Source of the DNA: Saussurea involucrata
Lineage: Eukaryota; Streptophyta; Magnoliopsida; Asterales; Asteraceae
Direction of reading: 5' to 3'
Length of the DNA stretch: 64,000 bases
Assembly (NCBI GenBank): GCA_033807775.1
Contig: CM066315.1
Span: 3,848,501-3,912,500 of the forward strand
Shown here: positions 35,901 through 47,682 of the stretch, in pieces
Layout of the letters: each line of letters starts with the position of its first letter
Position numbering within the stretch: the stretch's first letter is position 1
The notes under the pieces: generated by a model
Database searches by the model: none
Told to the model about the DNA's origin: nothing
What the model saw: only the letters and a program-made list of their open reading frames with translations
Position numbers and translations under genes: made by a program

Positions 35901-37171
35901 TAAGATTAATTTTCAATATACCGCAATCCTGGAAAAAAATAGAAAGAATGTAACTCACATATCATAATTTTAGCCCTTTCAGCGGGAAAAAACACAGTTT
36001 CTTCTAAATACCTAGTTAAATTAAAAGGTTGCGATTATACACACCTTATAACAAGAACACAAGATAGTAAAGGGTGTGATGAGCTTAACCTGAAAATAAG
36101 CAATATTGACGTTCATGTGCGCCAAAAGAGTCCATAAACATAAGAGTTCAAGAGATTCATGTTGGCATAGGGATAATAATAGAAGAAAAAGATGTTGAGC
36201 TCATTTGCAAAATATGTGATTGCAAGTAAGCAAAAGAAAAAAATTTTGAAGACTTAGGCTGCAAATCATCAAATAAAACGAAAACTTTAGAGTTAGAAGA
36301 TTTAAGAATCCAAGTTATCAGAGCTACAAACCAAAAAAATAAAATAAATAAATGATTATAACATCAAACCAGAATCAAGAAATCAAATATTCCATTTACA
36401 TCGAATCAGGAGAAGATTGAGCAAATAGTTCAAATTGAAATCTTAACCATATGAGAATCGATGGAGCATCGAACCTGATTGCGATAAACGGAAAGAAGTA
36501 CAAAAAAAACCCTAACAACAGGGGTCGAATCGAGAACCTTAACAACAGTGGTTGAATCGAGAACCCTAAGAAAGCAAACCAAAATCGAATCGATTTCAGT
36601 AGCCTTGGATAGAAAAATCGAAATCGATTTCTGTAGCCATGATAACAAATCGAAATCGACTACAAGATAACAAACAAAAAATCGATTTTGGTAGCCATCG
36701 ATAGAAAGCATATGATGTGAAATCGTGAAACCTTAAACCGAAACATACCTGAAATGGCGCCCTGAGAAGAAAAAAGCCGTGAGATGAGCCTGAGATGAAG
36801 AAGAGGATCTGAAATCGTGAAACCCTAAACCGAAACATACCCGAAATCGCAAAATCGTTGTAAACGACTAAAAGTGGTAGATGATTGAAGATAGATGTAT
36901 AAGAACCCTAACCTTGAATCAGTTTCAAAAAAGCAAAGAACTTGAATCGATTCCTGATATGCTTGAAGAGCAAATGAATATATGGGAAAGCTAACCATTT
37001 TTGATATACATGAAGCGTGTATGAGAAGAAGAAAATGAAACCGAAGGCGTGAATTAAGGGAATACCAAAAATAAAAAAAATTAAGTAATTATGCTTTAAT
37101 TTGTAGTACATTGTGCTTAGATAGTTGTTTTTAAGAGTTAGGTGCCTTCATGCTTTATAATATAGTATAGA
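32958..37171 (-). mobile_element. Non-autonomous Helitron
   Basis: Read on the minus strand it starts TCTATACTATATTATAAAGC (37171 downwards) and ends with CTAG at 32961-32958. A GC hairpin (CCCGC...GCGGG) lies about nine bases before that end. The host bases are A on the left (32957) and T on the right (37172), the Helitron A|T target with no duplication. TC start, hairpin and CTRR end are the standard Helitron marks. The 4.2-kb interior is AT-rich with no RepHel gene. Repeated 'aatcgatttc' phrases at 36470-36850 may be captured gene leader sequence, not recognisable further. Confidence 0.8.
33088..33372. repeat. MITE-like inverted repeat inside the Helitron
   Basis: 'ggggtcgtttactaaatgct' on the left faces 'agtgcttgataaatggccca' on the right. 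Related phrases (ttacccggtaag) recur at 34960-35050, 35510-35590 and 48690-49020. No clean target duplication. Confidence 0.45.
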
Positions 37172-37504
37172 TATTTCATAATTAAAAGATATTCAATTAA
37201 ATTATAATTAACCAATTTATAAACCGGAAATATAAAAATGTTGACCGTATATAGCCAGGCTTTTCATTCAGCCTGAAACACACGACCTCATCGATTCCAT
37301 CTCTCTCGCGCACCAATACCTCCACTCGATCTAAATTCAATTTTCAATTTCATCGTTATTCGACCTTTCGATTCTATTTAGGGTTTCATATTTGAATTCG
37401 ATGATGATGCGTAGTTGTATGCTGAGATCCTCATTCGTCAATTGATGGGAATGAACACCTAGGGTTTCCATAACCCCTTCTTTTTTCTATTGAAAGTTGA
37501 AGTT
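37172..37504 (+). promoter_or_regulatory. Upstream region of the SAM-domain gene
   Basis: Directly follows the Helitron end. The CT-rich stretch at 37280-37390 looks like a 5' UTR. The distal promoter, if ever larger, is now separated by the Helitron. Confidence 0.4.
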
Positions 37505-40500
37505 ATGGCAGATACCTCAAGGTCGCAAGTTACAATCACCTTAGGTCGCAGTGGACAGGTACATAAACGTTGCCATTCATGATATTATTGTTGCTCATAT
37601 TCTTGCTAGCATCTCGATAAATTGATTACGTAACCTACTAGTTATTTTGGGGGTTTCTTAATCGTTATTTTCACATCGTAGCTGTTGATTTCTGTAGGTG
37701 GTTAAAAGAGCAGGAGCTGTATTGGATAGAGAGCTTTCTGGTCCAGTTCCAGCTGTTGGAAGTAAACGATCAGTTAGAGATAGATTAGGAAGTAGTGTGG
37801 AGGCAGCGCAGCTTGATAATAAACGGTGTGCGGTTGTTCGTATTTTCGCTTTGTATCTTGTTAGAGTTTGTTTTTTTAAGTTATTGAAGTTCATTCATAG
37901 CAGATTTTATATTGGTGTTCACTAAAATTTATACAGGAGGATGAGCCTTAGAGCAATTTGGTAAGGTTACTCATTTGTGATAGGAAGATTGATGGTTTGA
38001 GTTGCCTGAATACAGAATACTCTCCATAGGGAGAGGTTATGTACACAGACTTCCTTCCCCAACCCTGTGAAAGCCAAGGAATATATCTTAGTGAATGATG
38101 GCCACTCTTTTCGTTGTTAACTTTACTTATTTGAACAATAATTAATTTGTTTGAGTGGTTAAGTTATCTCTGAAGATACAATAGCATTATCAAGTTGCAT
38201 AGTCTGTTGTACAAAAGGCAGAGCTAGGGGTTGACTCAGCTGATTTTTCATTAAGTACCATTGCATGATAAATTTGTAATGGAAAACCTATTAGCTTAAC
38301 TGCTTAATGATTAGAAATTTCTTAACTTCATTCTAAGATCGCATTTCACTACAGTGAATTTGCAATTCTTATTTTAAGTACATATTTTATATGTTAAACA
38401 ACAAAAAAGGTGTTTAGTTAATTAGTTCATGATGTTTAATTGTATCTGAGTATAATACAATGAAATCTTTGGTTTTAAATAAACACAGCATTTGTTAGAA
38501 AATGGGTTGGCAAAGAATTTTATTGTTAGCATGGTTTCTAAAACTCAGTTGAAGCGTGTGCAATAAATATTTTGTAATGACTATTATTGTGCAAAGAGGT
38601 AATATAGAATTGAAGCTTTGCTAAAAAGAGAAATGTTGCATATATATTCAGACATTACACAAAGGAAATCATTTTATTTGTTTTGGGAGCGAGGGAGCAT
38701 TTACTTAACTGTTGAGTTTCATATAGCTTGGCTTATGTGAATGATTGTTTGCCATGGTTTAAGGTTTTCATGCATTAGAAGAGGCAAAAATTAAATTCCC
38801 AAAAATATTTTGTATTCACTTTCTAATTGATTTTTCTCTATCTTTTGGCATTTTCCAGTTTATTTTGGAGTTCTTTATCGCATTTTCAGTTTGATTTGTA
38901 ACTTTCAAGAGATGGGTCCTGAAAAATTATTTGGTATTGTATTGTCATCAAGATGATAGTGAAACAGCTTCCTCCTATACCTAATAGTTGATACTTAAAC
39001 TTTGGATTTTGGTTATTGGCATGCATAAAACTGTACGATGCTGCTATGCTTGATATTTTTGCTTTCACTTTAATTCTCAGGCTGCGTGCAGATAATGGTA
39101 GATGGAGTTTGAAGGCTAGTAATTGCATGGATGGTAATGGGCTTATTCATCATTGTTGTTTTAATGCTTGGTGAAAATTCAGTCATTAGTCCTAATATTA
39201 TCGTCTTTTTCTATGGCTTAAGATTTTCATCTTAGTAAAGATGATCTCAGATTTAAAATCATGAAGCGAACACAAAGCAATGGTCAGCAGATCACCGTGG
39301 ACCTTCGTGATATGCTATCACGGCGAACCCGTCCTTCAGCCACTAACCATGTAACCCCGCATGAGCCTAGACATGGAAGACAGAGGGCACCTGAAATCTC
39401 ACCTGAGCCAAGAAACGAGAGACGGTTCATGCCCGAGCCAAGGGATGAGAGAAGGCATATGCTCGAGCCAAGGGATGAGAGACAACACATGCCTCAGCCA
39501 AGGGACGATCGACGGAGGATGGCTGAATCCAGGGATGATAGACAGAGGATGGCTGAACCACTTGAGGTCAGACAGCGTATACCCAAGCTGAATGAGGCCA
39601 GACAACGCATTCCCGAGCCAACAAATAGCAGCATGACAGGGCAATTCACTTCCATGAGAACTTCAGAAGCTCCGTCACGGATGGACTTGTTGAGAAATTC
39701 TTACTCTCCATGGACTTTGGATCACATTAGGCGTAAATCACCTGATAGAGTTTTGAACAATTCAAGGGGTTTATCACCACCACCTCGAAGGGCTGAAGAA
39801 CCACAGAGAAGGGCGATGATAAGGGCATATGAAGATCCTAGAACGGTGACATATGCCAGCCGGGATGTTAGTGAGATTTCAAGGCCCATGACCACCACAT
39901 CGTTTCTGTCAAAACCATCTCTCTCTGCTGGGCCAACGAAACCCGTGGGTCCTTTGGTAGCTCCTTCGCTACCACCTGGTGGCATTTTGCAAAGAAGTCA
40001 TTATTCAGTTAAGCTACTTGCCTTTTTTTAGTAATATTAATCTTTGAAATAACTGTACAGTCCAATTAGTTTGGACATGAAACTGTTTGCTAAACTAATT
40101 GCTGTATTGTTGTTTCCTGAATTGACTTTTTTGTTGTTGTTGTTGTTGTTGTTGTTTGTTGTTGTTGCTTTTAGGTGGAAGAACATCTTACCGTAGAGGG
40201 ATTTTTGCGCTCATTGGGATTGGAAAAATATCTGCTCTCTTTCAAGGTCGAGGAGGTATGTAGTGTTATATTAAAAGTTTTTTCTTTTTATTTTAATCTA
40301 AGTTTTACATTAGTCTTGTGAAGACTTTACAAAACGCATGCTACATGAAGATATCGAGCAATGATTTTTGAGTTGTTGTCTCTCTGCTTTTTCCAATGCT
40401 TCTTGATTATGTAATGTGAGCTTATCTTGTTTAGCAAATTTTCTTCGTACAAATTGACTGCAAGTCTTTGTGGTGTGCTTACCAAAAGTTTTCGAGTTCC

Positions 40501-41629
40501 ATGAAAGTTTATAGCTGTTACCTTTGCTCTGTGTTTTACTTGGATGCATGTTTGGTGCTCTAACTTTGAGTGTAAAGCTAAGCTACGACTCTTTAAAACG
40601 TAATCTTGATTTATTATTTTTGATTTATTTTAGGTTGATATGGCTGCGTTGAGCCAGATGGGAGACCATGATCTCAAAGAGTTGGGAATACCAATGGTAT
40701 GTTTCCCTAACTTTTGTTGTTTGTGATTCGTGAATTATTACCCTTTTTTTTCTATCAAATATACATTTACATAACTATGCATTCTAAAATGTCTTGTAAT
40801 GTTTTATCCCCATGTCGGATCATCTGAGAAGTGCCATTTTTAGTGAGAGTGTGAGAAGTAATTTTAAACCGTTGATCACTTTTAATCAAATACCCTCCCA
40901 TGAATTGCGGCTTAAAAGGGAATTGATCAGGTGCATCTTATCTCGGTGCAATCTCATCCTAATGTTCGTTCATTTCTCATCCAACGGTTGATAACCACTT
41001 CTCAGCAAATTTGGCACTTCTCACCGGAACTCAACTCTAATCACATATACAATAATAAGGGCTTGTTTGTTACCAGAATACCAGCTTAACGAGACTTGCA
41101 GCTTATTTGGTTAGCTATACATGACTGTTTGGTAATGGCTTAATGATATAGAAAGCAGCTTATTCAGTAAGCTTTTAGGGGTGGAGCTTTATGTAGAAAC
41201 TCAAGTTTTTTTATTCTTCCCAAACCTGCCCCTCCCAATTTCCATCTATGACAAAACCTTCCCAATCTTTATCCATATAGGAGTTAATGGAAAACCAACC
41301 AAACAACCCCCTAATAGTTGGAGGAAACAAAAAATTGAAACACATCGGTTGTGAAACTTTTGCATCCCATCCGATGATGCACTGCTTGTAGTTAACCAAA
41401 CCAAACAAACCCTGTATATCCCCACCTGGAGGTATGGGATGTATGCAGATATGGCCTCTATCCCTTTGCTTGCAAATATAATGATTAGACCCATGACCTT
41501 AAGGTTATGTGGATTGCATTTATTTGAGATTTATATTATTATTATTATTATTATTATTATTTGTTACAGGGACCTAGGAAAAAAATTCTTCTTGGTCTGG
41601 TTGCACGGGCGAGGAGGCAAGCGCGATGA
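37505..41629 (+). CDS. SAM (sterile alpha motif) domain protein
   Basis: Seven exons: 37505-37558, 37698-37825, 39081-39133, 39241-40007, 40175-40255, 40634-40696, 41570-41629. All are GT-AG and frame-consistent, giving 401 aa. Residues about 337-398 form a SAM domain (VEGFLRSLGLEKYLLSF, MGDHDLKELGIPMGPRKKIL), a five-helix protein- or RNA-binding module. The N-terminal part has 'GSKRSVRDRLG' and 'DDLRFKIMKR', shared with plant SAM-domain proteins of this type. The exon 4 region is basic and disordered, with about seven 10-residue repeats of the form EPRDERRHMP (39405-39620). It probably acts in the nucleus, but no function is established from the sequence. Splice acceptors of exons 5 and 7 adjoin (TTG)n and (ATT)n microsatellites. 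Confidence 0.9.
37944..38095 (+). mobile_element. Degraded tRNA-derived SINE in intron 2
   Basis: 'gcaatttggtaaggttactc' and 'gatggtttgagttgcc' sit where box A and box B lie in Au/TS-type plant SINEs. The following 'ttatgtacacagacttcctt' and 'ccccaaccctgtg' match the body of that type. Diverged, with no intact duplication found. Confidence 0.5.
40820..41034. mobile_element. MITE ('gagaagtg...cacttctc'), copy in intron 6
   Basis: Terminal 'ctgagaagtgcca' faces 'tggcacttctcac'. The interior has 'ttttaatcaaataccctccc' and 'ttcatttctcatccaacggt'. The same family is found at 47306-47467 and 47487-47682. Confidence 0.7.
41058..41413. mobile_element. MITE with 'agggcttgttt' ends in intron 6
   Basis: Left AGGGCTTGTTTGTTACCAG faces right 'aaccaaaccaaacaaaccct', the look of hAT-type MITE ends. 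No duplication was identified. Confidence 0.55.
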
Positions 41630-41944
41630 TAGCAAACTTGGATTGATGATGATGATGATGATGATAGCAGATCAGATGTTGATTTTCAACTCCTCGTGTT
41701 GTCAATTTACATTTTGTGAGTGAAAATGTTGTCAATTCACACCAATGGATTTGTATTTTTCGAGTAAGGGGAGGGGCTCCTGTTTGAAGGAGGACTTGTG
41801 CAAGTTGTACTTCCAGGTATTAGAGTTGTACATTTCTTCAAGAAATGAATGTTTGGTTCATTTTACCTTCTTGGTTTTTTATATATCACGAATTACTTTT
41901 ATTTCTTTGCAATGGAAACAAAATATGTTGTTATATATATTTTA

Positions 41945-42325
41945 GGGTGCGTTTGGTATGCAGACAGGATAGGACAGGACAAGGTGGGCAGGACATGACA
42001 GAACAAGTGTTCCACATTTGGTAAGACATAACTGGACAGAACAGATAACATTGACCAATTTACCCTTGCTAAATTTAAAGAATGAATAAAATATGAAATA
42101 GAAGGTTTATTTGATGTTTTAGAAGATAATTAGATTTTATTTTGAGGTTATATTGGTAAAACATAAGTCTGTTTCAGCTTGTTCCATAGGGTGGAGGTGG
42201 AACAGGTCTGTTCTAGTTTGTTTCACCTTGTTCCAGTCTGTTCCACATAAAAGTCCTGCCAAACGTGGGACAGTGGACCCTGTTCTGTCATAGAACATGT
42301 CCTGTCCAATGTACCAAACACACCC
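41945..42325. mobile_element. Harbinger/Tourist-type MITE
   Basis: TIR GGGTGCGTTTGGTA faces 'gtaccaaacacaccc'. The 3-bp duplication tta lies at 41942-41944 and 42326-42328. The interior has many 'ggacagg'/'ctgttcc' inverted phrases. It lies downstream of the SAM-domain gene, possibly within the distal 3' UTR. Confidence 0.8.
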
Positions 42326-42623
42326 TTAGAGGGGAAAAGAGAGAAAGCATGGAACTGTAACAGACATCCATTTACTTTGTGCAACTCTATAGACAGAACA
42401 TACCCTTTTGTGAAATGCTGGAGCTGGACATGTAAGGCAAAATATTTTCATAATAACCACTATTCTTATAGAAACTGAAAAAAACTACAAAAGGTTTTGT
42501 TCAATCTTCTTTTGTTTCTCTCTATATCCACTGACCTTTGGTATTGATAAATATTGGAAATTAATTAATAGAAATTAATGCTTTGGTCTTATTAAATGTT
42601 AGGGTTTAGTTTAACTAACTAAA
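42326..42623. other. No feature seen
   Basis: AT-rich spacer between two MITEs with the same type of end. No coding potential. Confidence 0.6.
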
Positions 42624-42903
42624 GGTAGCGTTTGGTATGCAGACTGGATGGGACGAGACGGAACTGGACGGGATAATTTTAATCTAGGCTATGTTGGAAA
42701 AAAGGGTATTTTAGTAATCTTATGTTTTAGTTCCATGTTGTTTCACTTATTTTGGTGGAACAAAAAATCTCAAGTTTTGTCCCATGAAAACTTGTTTTTG
42801 TCCCATGTTGTCCCATCTGATTTTTGTCCCATGGCCTACCAAACATGGGACTATTTTTTTTTGTCCCGTCCCGTTCCATCCAGTCTGAATACCAAACGCA
42901 CCC
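42624..42903. mobile_element. MITE related to 41945-42325
   Basis: Left 'ggtagcgtttggtatgcaga' (one base changed from gggtgcg...) faces right 'ctgaataccaaacgcaccc'. The interior has 'gggacgagacgg' against 'ccgtcccgttccatcc'. Half of this family is also present inside the foldback at 1-1367. Confidence 0.75.
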
Positions 42904-42995
42904 AAAAGGATGATGAAAAGAAAAGCAATAAGAGGAAAGATTACTTTATATATTGGGTCAATGAATTGTCCACCTAATTTCTAACTTAAATAATA

Positions 42996-44389
42996 GAGTA
43001 AACTGCAATTTTGGTCCCTATGGTATGTTGTTTTTCTCACATTTGGTCCCTAGAAAATTTTTATTGCAAGAAAAACCCTGTGGTATGCAAAAGTGCTCGG
43101 TTTTGGTCCCTCGGGCATAACACCGTTAGATTGAATCTGTTAAACCCCCCCATGTGCAAGTCACATGAGGGCAATTTGGTCTTTTTACTTTATTTTTCTA
43201 TTTTTCACTAAAGACAAAAACCACAGGGACCAAATTGCAATTACTATATACTAAATTATATTTAATATTATGATATATTAATTATATATGTATATATTTA
43301 TAGTGTATATATATATAGAGTAACAAAAAAAACCCAGATGTCGCAAACCACAGGGACGCCGACCTCCCCCCTTCGGCAAGTTCCCCAGCCGGATAAGCCG
43401 CCGGCGACCAATCCTTCCACCCATTCCGCCGCCGTCACCCCTCTTCTCCACACTCTCTCTTCTCTCGTCGATTTCTCTCTCTGCAATTCCTCCAACTTTA
43501 TTTTTTCATTTTCAGATCTGAAGGTTTTTAGAGGAATTGTTTGTTGATTTTTATGGGTGAAACCCGAAATCAAGGCTGTTGGGTCTGTTAAAATCGAAGG
43601 GTAAAGACAAAAAACGCGAGTGGAACGTGCAGGTCTGTGAAGAAATGTGAAGAAATGACAGAGAGAGTGATGGTTCTGTGATAAGCAATTGAGAATGGAG
43701 GGAGATGGATAGCGGCGGAGCAGGGCTGTGGTGCGCCGCCGATGGTGGTTCCTTGTTGTTGTGCAATCGACAGGGAGATGGGTGTGTGAAATCGAGTGAG
43801 GGGTGAGGCGATTAGGGCAGAAAATCGATCGAGGGGTTGGAAAATCTGAAATCGAGAGATAGAGGGGAGGAAGGCGACGATGGAGGTTGCAGGTCTAGAA
43901 TGATTGCAGGTAGATGATAGGGTTGTGAACTCGATTGCAATGGAGAAAACGATTGGGGTGCAGTGGTCGGTGGTGTGTTTGGCCGCCGGTGGCTGAATGG
44001 TGGTCGCCGACAGAGGGAGCTGTGCGTTTATTTATCTTGAGAGGGGTATGAGTGGAGAAGACAATACATATATATAATATTTGTATATATATATATAAAT
44101 AATATTTGTATAATATTTAATTGGAAATAAAAAAAGGACATGGCAATTTTGGTCCCTGTGTTTTTTTTGTCTTTAGTGAAAAACATAAGAAATAAAGTAA
44201 AAAAACCAAATTGCCCTCATGTGACTTGCACATGGGGGGTTTAACAGATTCAATCTAACGGTGTTAGTCCTCAGGGACCAAAACCGAGCACTTTTGCATA
44301 CCACGGGGTTTTTTTTGCAATAAAATTTTTTTAAGTACCAAAAGTGAGAAAAACAACATACCACAGGGACCAAAATTGCAGTTTACTCT
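42996..44389. mobile_element. Mutator-like element with ~250-bp TIRs, possible Pack-MULE
   Basis: GAGTAAACTGCAATTTTGGT... on the left and its inverse ending '...agtttactc' on the right. The perfect 9-bp duplication taaataata lies at 42987-42995 and 44390-44398. The TIRs extend about 250 bp (42996-43245 against 44140-44389). The interior 43320-44060 is GC-richer and CT/GA-rich, like a plant 5' UTR and first exon (splice-like gt/ag sites), but no product is recognisable. Confidence 0.85.
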
Positions 44390-44451
44390 AAATAATAATA
44401 ACTGATCATAATACTTTGTGCAGCCTTCTCACTCATGTGCATAAGTTCTAA

Positions 44452-44612
44452 GGGCATCTACAATGGTCAATTTTTTTGAAAGACTTGAACAAAATAAAAA
44501 AGTACTGATCCACCAAGTTGTTGATAAAAAAACTCAAGTCAAGTCATCTTCTCCAATGGTGTCATTTTCAAGTCTTCTTCAAGCTTTCTTTAAACTACCA
44601 TTGAAGATGCTC
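44452..44612. mobile_element. Tourist-type MITE
   Basis: GGGCATCTACAATGG faces 'ccattgaagatgctc', with 3-bp duplication taa at 44449-44451 and 44613-44615. 161 bp, no coding potential. Confidence 0.75.
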
Positions 44613-44840
44613 TAACGTTCGATTCACTTGTCATCAAATGATCAAAAGGACCTTCAAGGCTCCTCTGTTCTTGAGAATCCGAAATTCCGAACGTCTGTTA
44701 TCAATACTTATAATAATTTTTCTAATAAAATATGGATTTATCCTTATTAAGAAAACGAAATACAGTGTCTAAAAATATATCTTGACAAACCAAGAACTTA
44801 CTATATTGATATTTTAAGTTTTATATTGTGGATGATGTTA

Positions 44841-45840
44841 GACCACCCGCATCGGGGCCTTGGGTTCGGCCGGGTTGGCATCGGTTGGAAGCCAACACCA
44901 TCGCACCCCTTGGGGTTGGCGTGGGATGGAACCCTCCCGGGTTGGGCAACCCAGCTCGGGTTGGGTGAAAATCTTTTTTTTTTTAAAATATAGACGTTGG
45001 AAACAATTAAATTCAAATTTGTTAATTTTTTTTTATTATTTCTATCCTATAAATACTAATCTTAACCCACTTATTTTTTCACACAAACAAATTTACTCTC
45101 AATCTCTCCCATCTTCCCCACTTCATTCTACTCTCTCAATATTATTTCTTTCTTCAAAAAAATCATAATGGATAAAGAAACACAAGGCTTCACAACACCA
45201 CGACGAGGTTCCAAATCGCGAGGCACGAGCTCGCAACCGTCCCCGACGGAAAATATTTTCAATCTTACACCACCACCATCAACCTACCATGAAAACATAC
45301 AACAATACCTTATGTATTCACCCAACACCCTCCCGGTTGGGTTCCAACAATTTCATTCGGGTGGATTCGCCCAATTTAATTCGGGTGGATTCCAACAAGT
45401 TAATCAATGCGGAAAGATCTCAAGTTTTACATCAAACCACATGATCATCTCACGGGTAACGAGTTAAATGCGGTTTTAGCCCACAAAGAGTTGCTTCGAC
45501 AACTATATGGTTGGTGAAATTTGTAGTTTTTTAATTTGAAATTATGTATTTTTTTATGTTTTTAATTTGGTTATGTAAGGTTAAAATTGTAGTTTCATTT
45601 TATGAAATATTTTATTAATTGTTTTATCTTATATTAAATTATAAATTATTTATAAAATTTAAATTATTTAAATTAATATACTTGTAACAAAAATAAAAAT
45701 AAAAATAAATAAAAGATGGGATAGTGGTGTGGGATGGATGTGGGGGTTTGTGGGTTAGAATGAATTGGAAGGGAAAAATGATGTGGCGCTGATGTGGCAG
45801 TGAAAAAGTATGGGTTAAAATGGGATGGATGCGGATGGTC
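44841..45840 (+). mobile_element. Non-autonomous Harbinger-type element, 1.0 kb
   Basis: TIR GACCACCCGCATC faces 'gatgcggatggtc', with 3-bp duplication tta at 44838-44840 and 45841-45843. TATA-like and CT-rich leader sequence precede a short ORF (45168). No DDE transposase, so it depends on a related autonomous element. Confidence 0.82.
45168..45517 (+). pseudogene. Truncated ORF of the Harbinger-type element
   Basis: From 45168 a 99-aa frame reads MDKETQGFTTPRRGSKSRGT... with a Ser/Pro/Gln-rich N terminus and 'QFHSGGFAQFNSGGFQQ' repeats. In another frame, 45413-45517 encodes KDLKFYIKPHDHLTGNEL and ends LLRQLYGW. A closely related tail is encoded at 49609-49722 (minus) in another Harbinger-type element. 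This looks like an internal deletion joining the first and last parts of one element protein. The protein family is not identified with certainty. Confidence 0.55.
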
Positions 45841-45843
45841 TTA

Positions 45844-47305
45844 GATAATGTCTTAATTAATATTTATAAGATGGGAAGCTCCAAGTTGTAATATTTTAAA
45901 ATAGAATATTTAAATAAAATTCAAGAAATCTTGAAAATATTTATTTTATGAAATTAAAATAGACTTGATTTACCCTGGACTTGTCATTACATTCGTACTT
46001 GTATGTAGACTTTATGTTTCTAGATGGGAATTTTGAGTTTTGCCATTTGTATATCAAAAATATGTTTTAAATGTTTAGTTATTAAAAATATATGATTTAT
46101 CACAAAAGTACAACATTGGCCATGGAGGTTCACCTGCGCTGACTCCAGGCCATTCGTGGTCGCCCGGGGATTTATCGATACGCGTAAGCTGGCCCGGAAA
46201 CCCATGGTTACAAAAAAAGTACCACATTCCTTCCTTTGTTTTAGGAAAAGATTTGGAATTTTTGTTGTGTTGATTTTTAGGATTTGAAATGAAATTGTTT
46301 TTTATTCTTTATAGATAATTTAAAATAACAAATCATAAATAATTATAAAAATAATTAAATTATCTGTTAATTGATTATTACAAAAGGTATTTTTAACATA
46401 TTTTAAAAACATTATTATAAAAAAAATCCTATGAAATCTGGTAAAATACCCGCTATCTATACACCTTCGAAATCCAATGTTTGTAGATTTCGTTGAAATC
46501 CAGAGATTTCAGTTCCGAACATTCATATAAAACCAAATATGAGATTAGAATTGAATCTCATTTCAAACCAATAGCCTTTCTCCTTTTCTTTTGTTTCCAT
46601 CTTGTGTCATATCTCTCAATCCAAGGTTCTAAATGGCGTGAGACGTGGTGTGGCGACGAGGCCAAACCTCAAGCCTTATGAGCCACGACGAAGCCATGGC
46701 GTTTTCATGGCGTGAAATTTCTAATTCATATATAGATTATACATAAAAACATACGTTTTGTAGTGTTACTCAACGAGTCAATTGTAATAAGCAAGTTAAC
46801 TTAGGTTATATATTAAAAACTTGCAAATAAGACATTAAAACGTAAAAACAGATCAAATATCTCATCATGAAAACTGCACATTAGGCCATGATGTGCCACG
46901 AACATAACGTGGCGTGAGACACAAGCCTTGTGCCATGATGGCTGTGCGACGAGTTTTTTAGAACAGTACAGTCAAACCTACGACGATCAACCACCCACAG
47001 AAAAAAAAACTTTAAATATTCCAATATAAAGACGGATATTTGAAGACGTACAAACCCCAAAAAAAAGGAAAAAGGAAAAAAAAAATTAAGATAAGAACTT
47101 GAAGACAAAACTAGAATTGAAATCCTTCATCTTGTGCTGTTAGGATTCGCCACGATAATCCATTTTACTAAAATGGCTTTGGAATAATATTCACTGTTGG
47201 TGATTTTAGTGTCATCGGGCATTTAAGTGTATAGTAATTGGAATTAACACGAGTGCTAATGGAGTTTCAAACTTATATGCGAACGGTCGTGAAGTTGACG
47301 TTAAC
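45844..47305. other. Gene-free stretch with small repeats
   Basis: AT-rich. A GC block at about 46115-46200 (gcccggggatttatcgatac, gcgtaagctggcccgg) looks like a fragment of a dispersed repeat. 46630-46960 has 'ggttctaaatggcgtgagac' facing 'gtgcgacgagttttttagaac', a possible hAT-like MITE without a confirmed duplication. No gene. Confidence 0.45.
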
Positions 47306-47467
47306 GTGAGAAGCGTGAGAAGTTGATCTGAATTGTTGATCCTTTTTAATCAAATACTCTCCCATGAATTGCGACTTAGAAGGGAATTGATCCAGTGCAT
47401 TCCAATGCATCTTATCTCGGTCCAACGGTTAATAACCATTTCTCACGCTTCTCACCGGAACCCAACC
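47306..47467. mobile_element. MITE ('gagaagtg' family), copy 2
   Basis: 'gtgagaagcgtgagaag' faces 'tttctcacgcttctcac'. The interior 'ttttaatcaaatactctccc' is shared with 40820-41034. Slightly shorter than the other copies. Confidence 0.7.
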
Positions 47468-47486
47468 ATATATAGGCATGAGATCA

Positions 47487-47682
47487 TGTGAGAAGTGTCA
47501 TTTGTGGTGAGAAGTGTAAGAAGTACTTTTAAGCCGTTGATCACTTTTAATCAAATACCCTCCCATAAATTGCGGCTTAAAAGGGAATTGATCTGGTGCA
47601 TCTCATCTTAATGTTCGTTCATTTCTCATCCAACGGTTGTTAACATTTCTCATACTTCTCACCATATTTGACACTTCTCAAC
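47487..47682. mobile_element. MITE ('gagaagtg' family), copy 3
   Basis: 'gtgagaagtgtcatttgtgg' faces 'catatttgacacttctca'. The interior is nearly the same as in the intron-6 copy. It lies 20 bp from copy 2, so the family may insert near itself. Confidence 0.7.
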
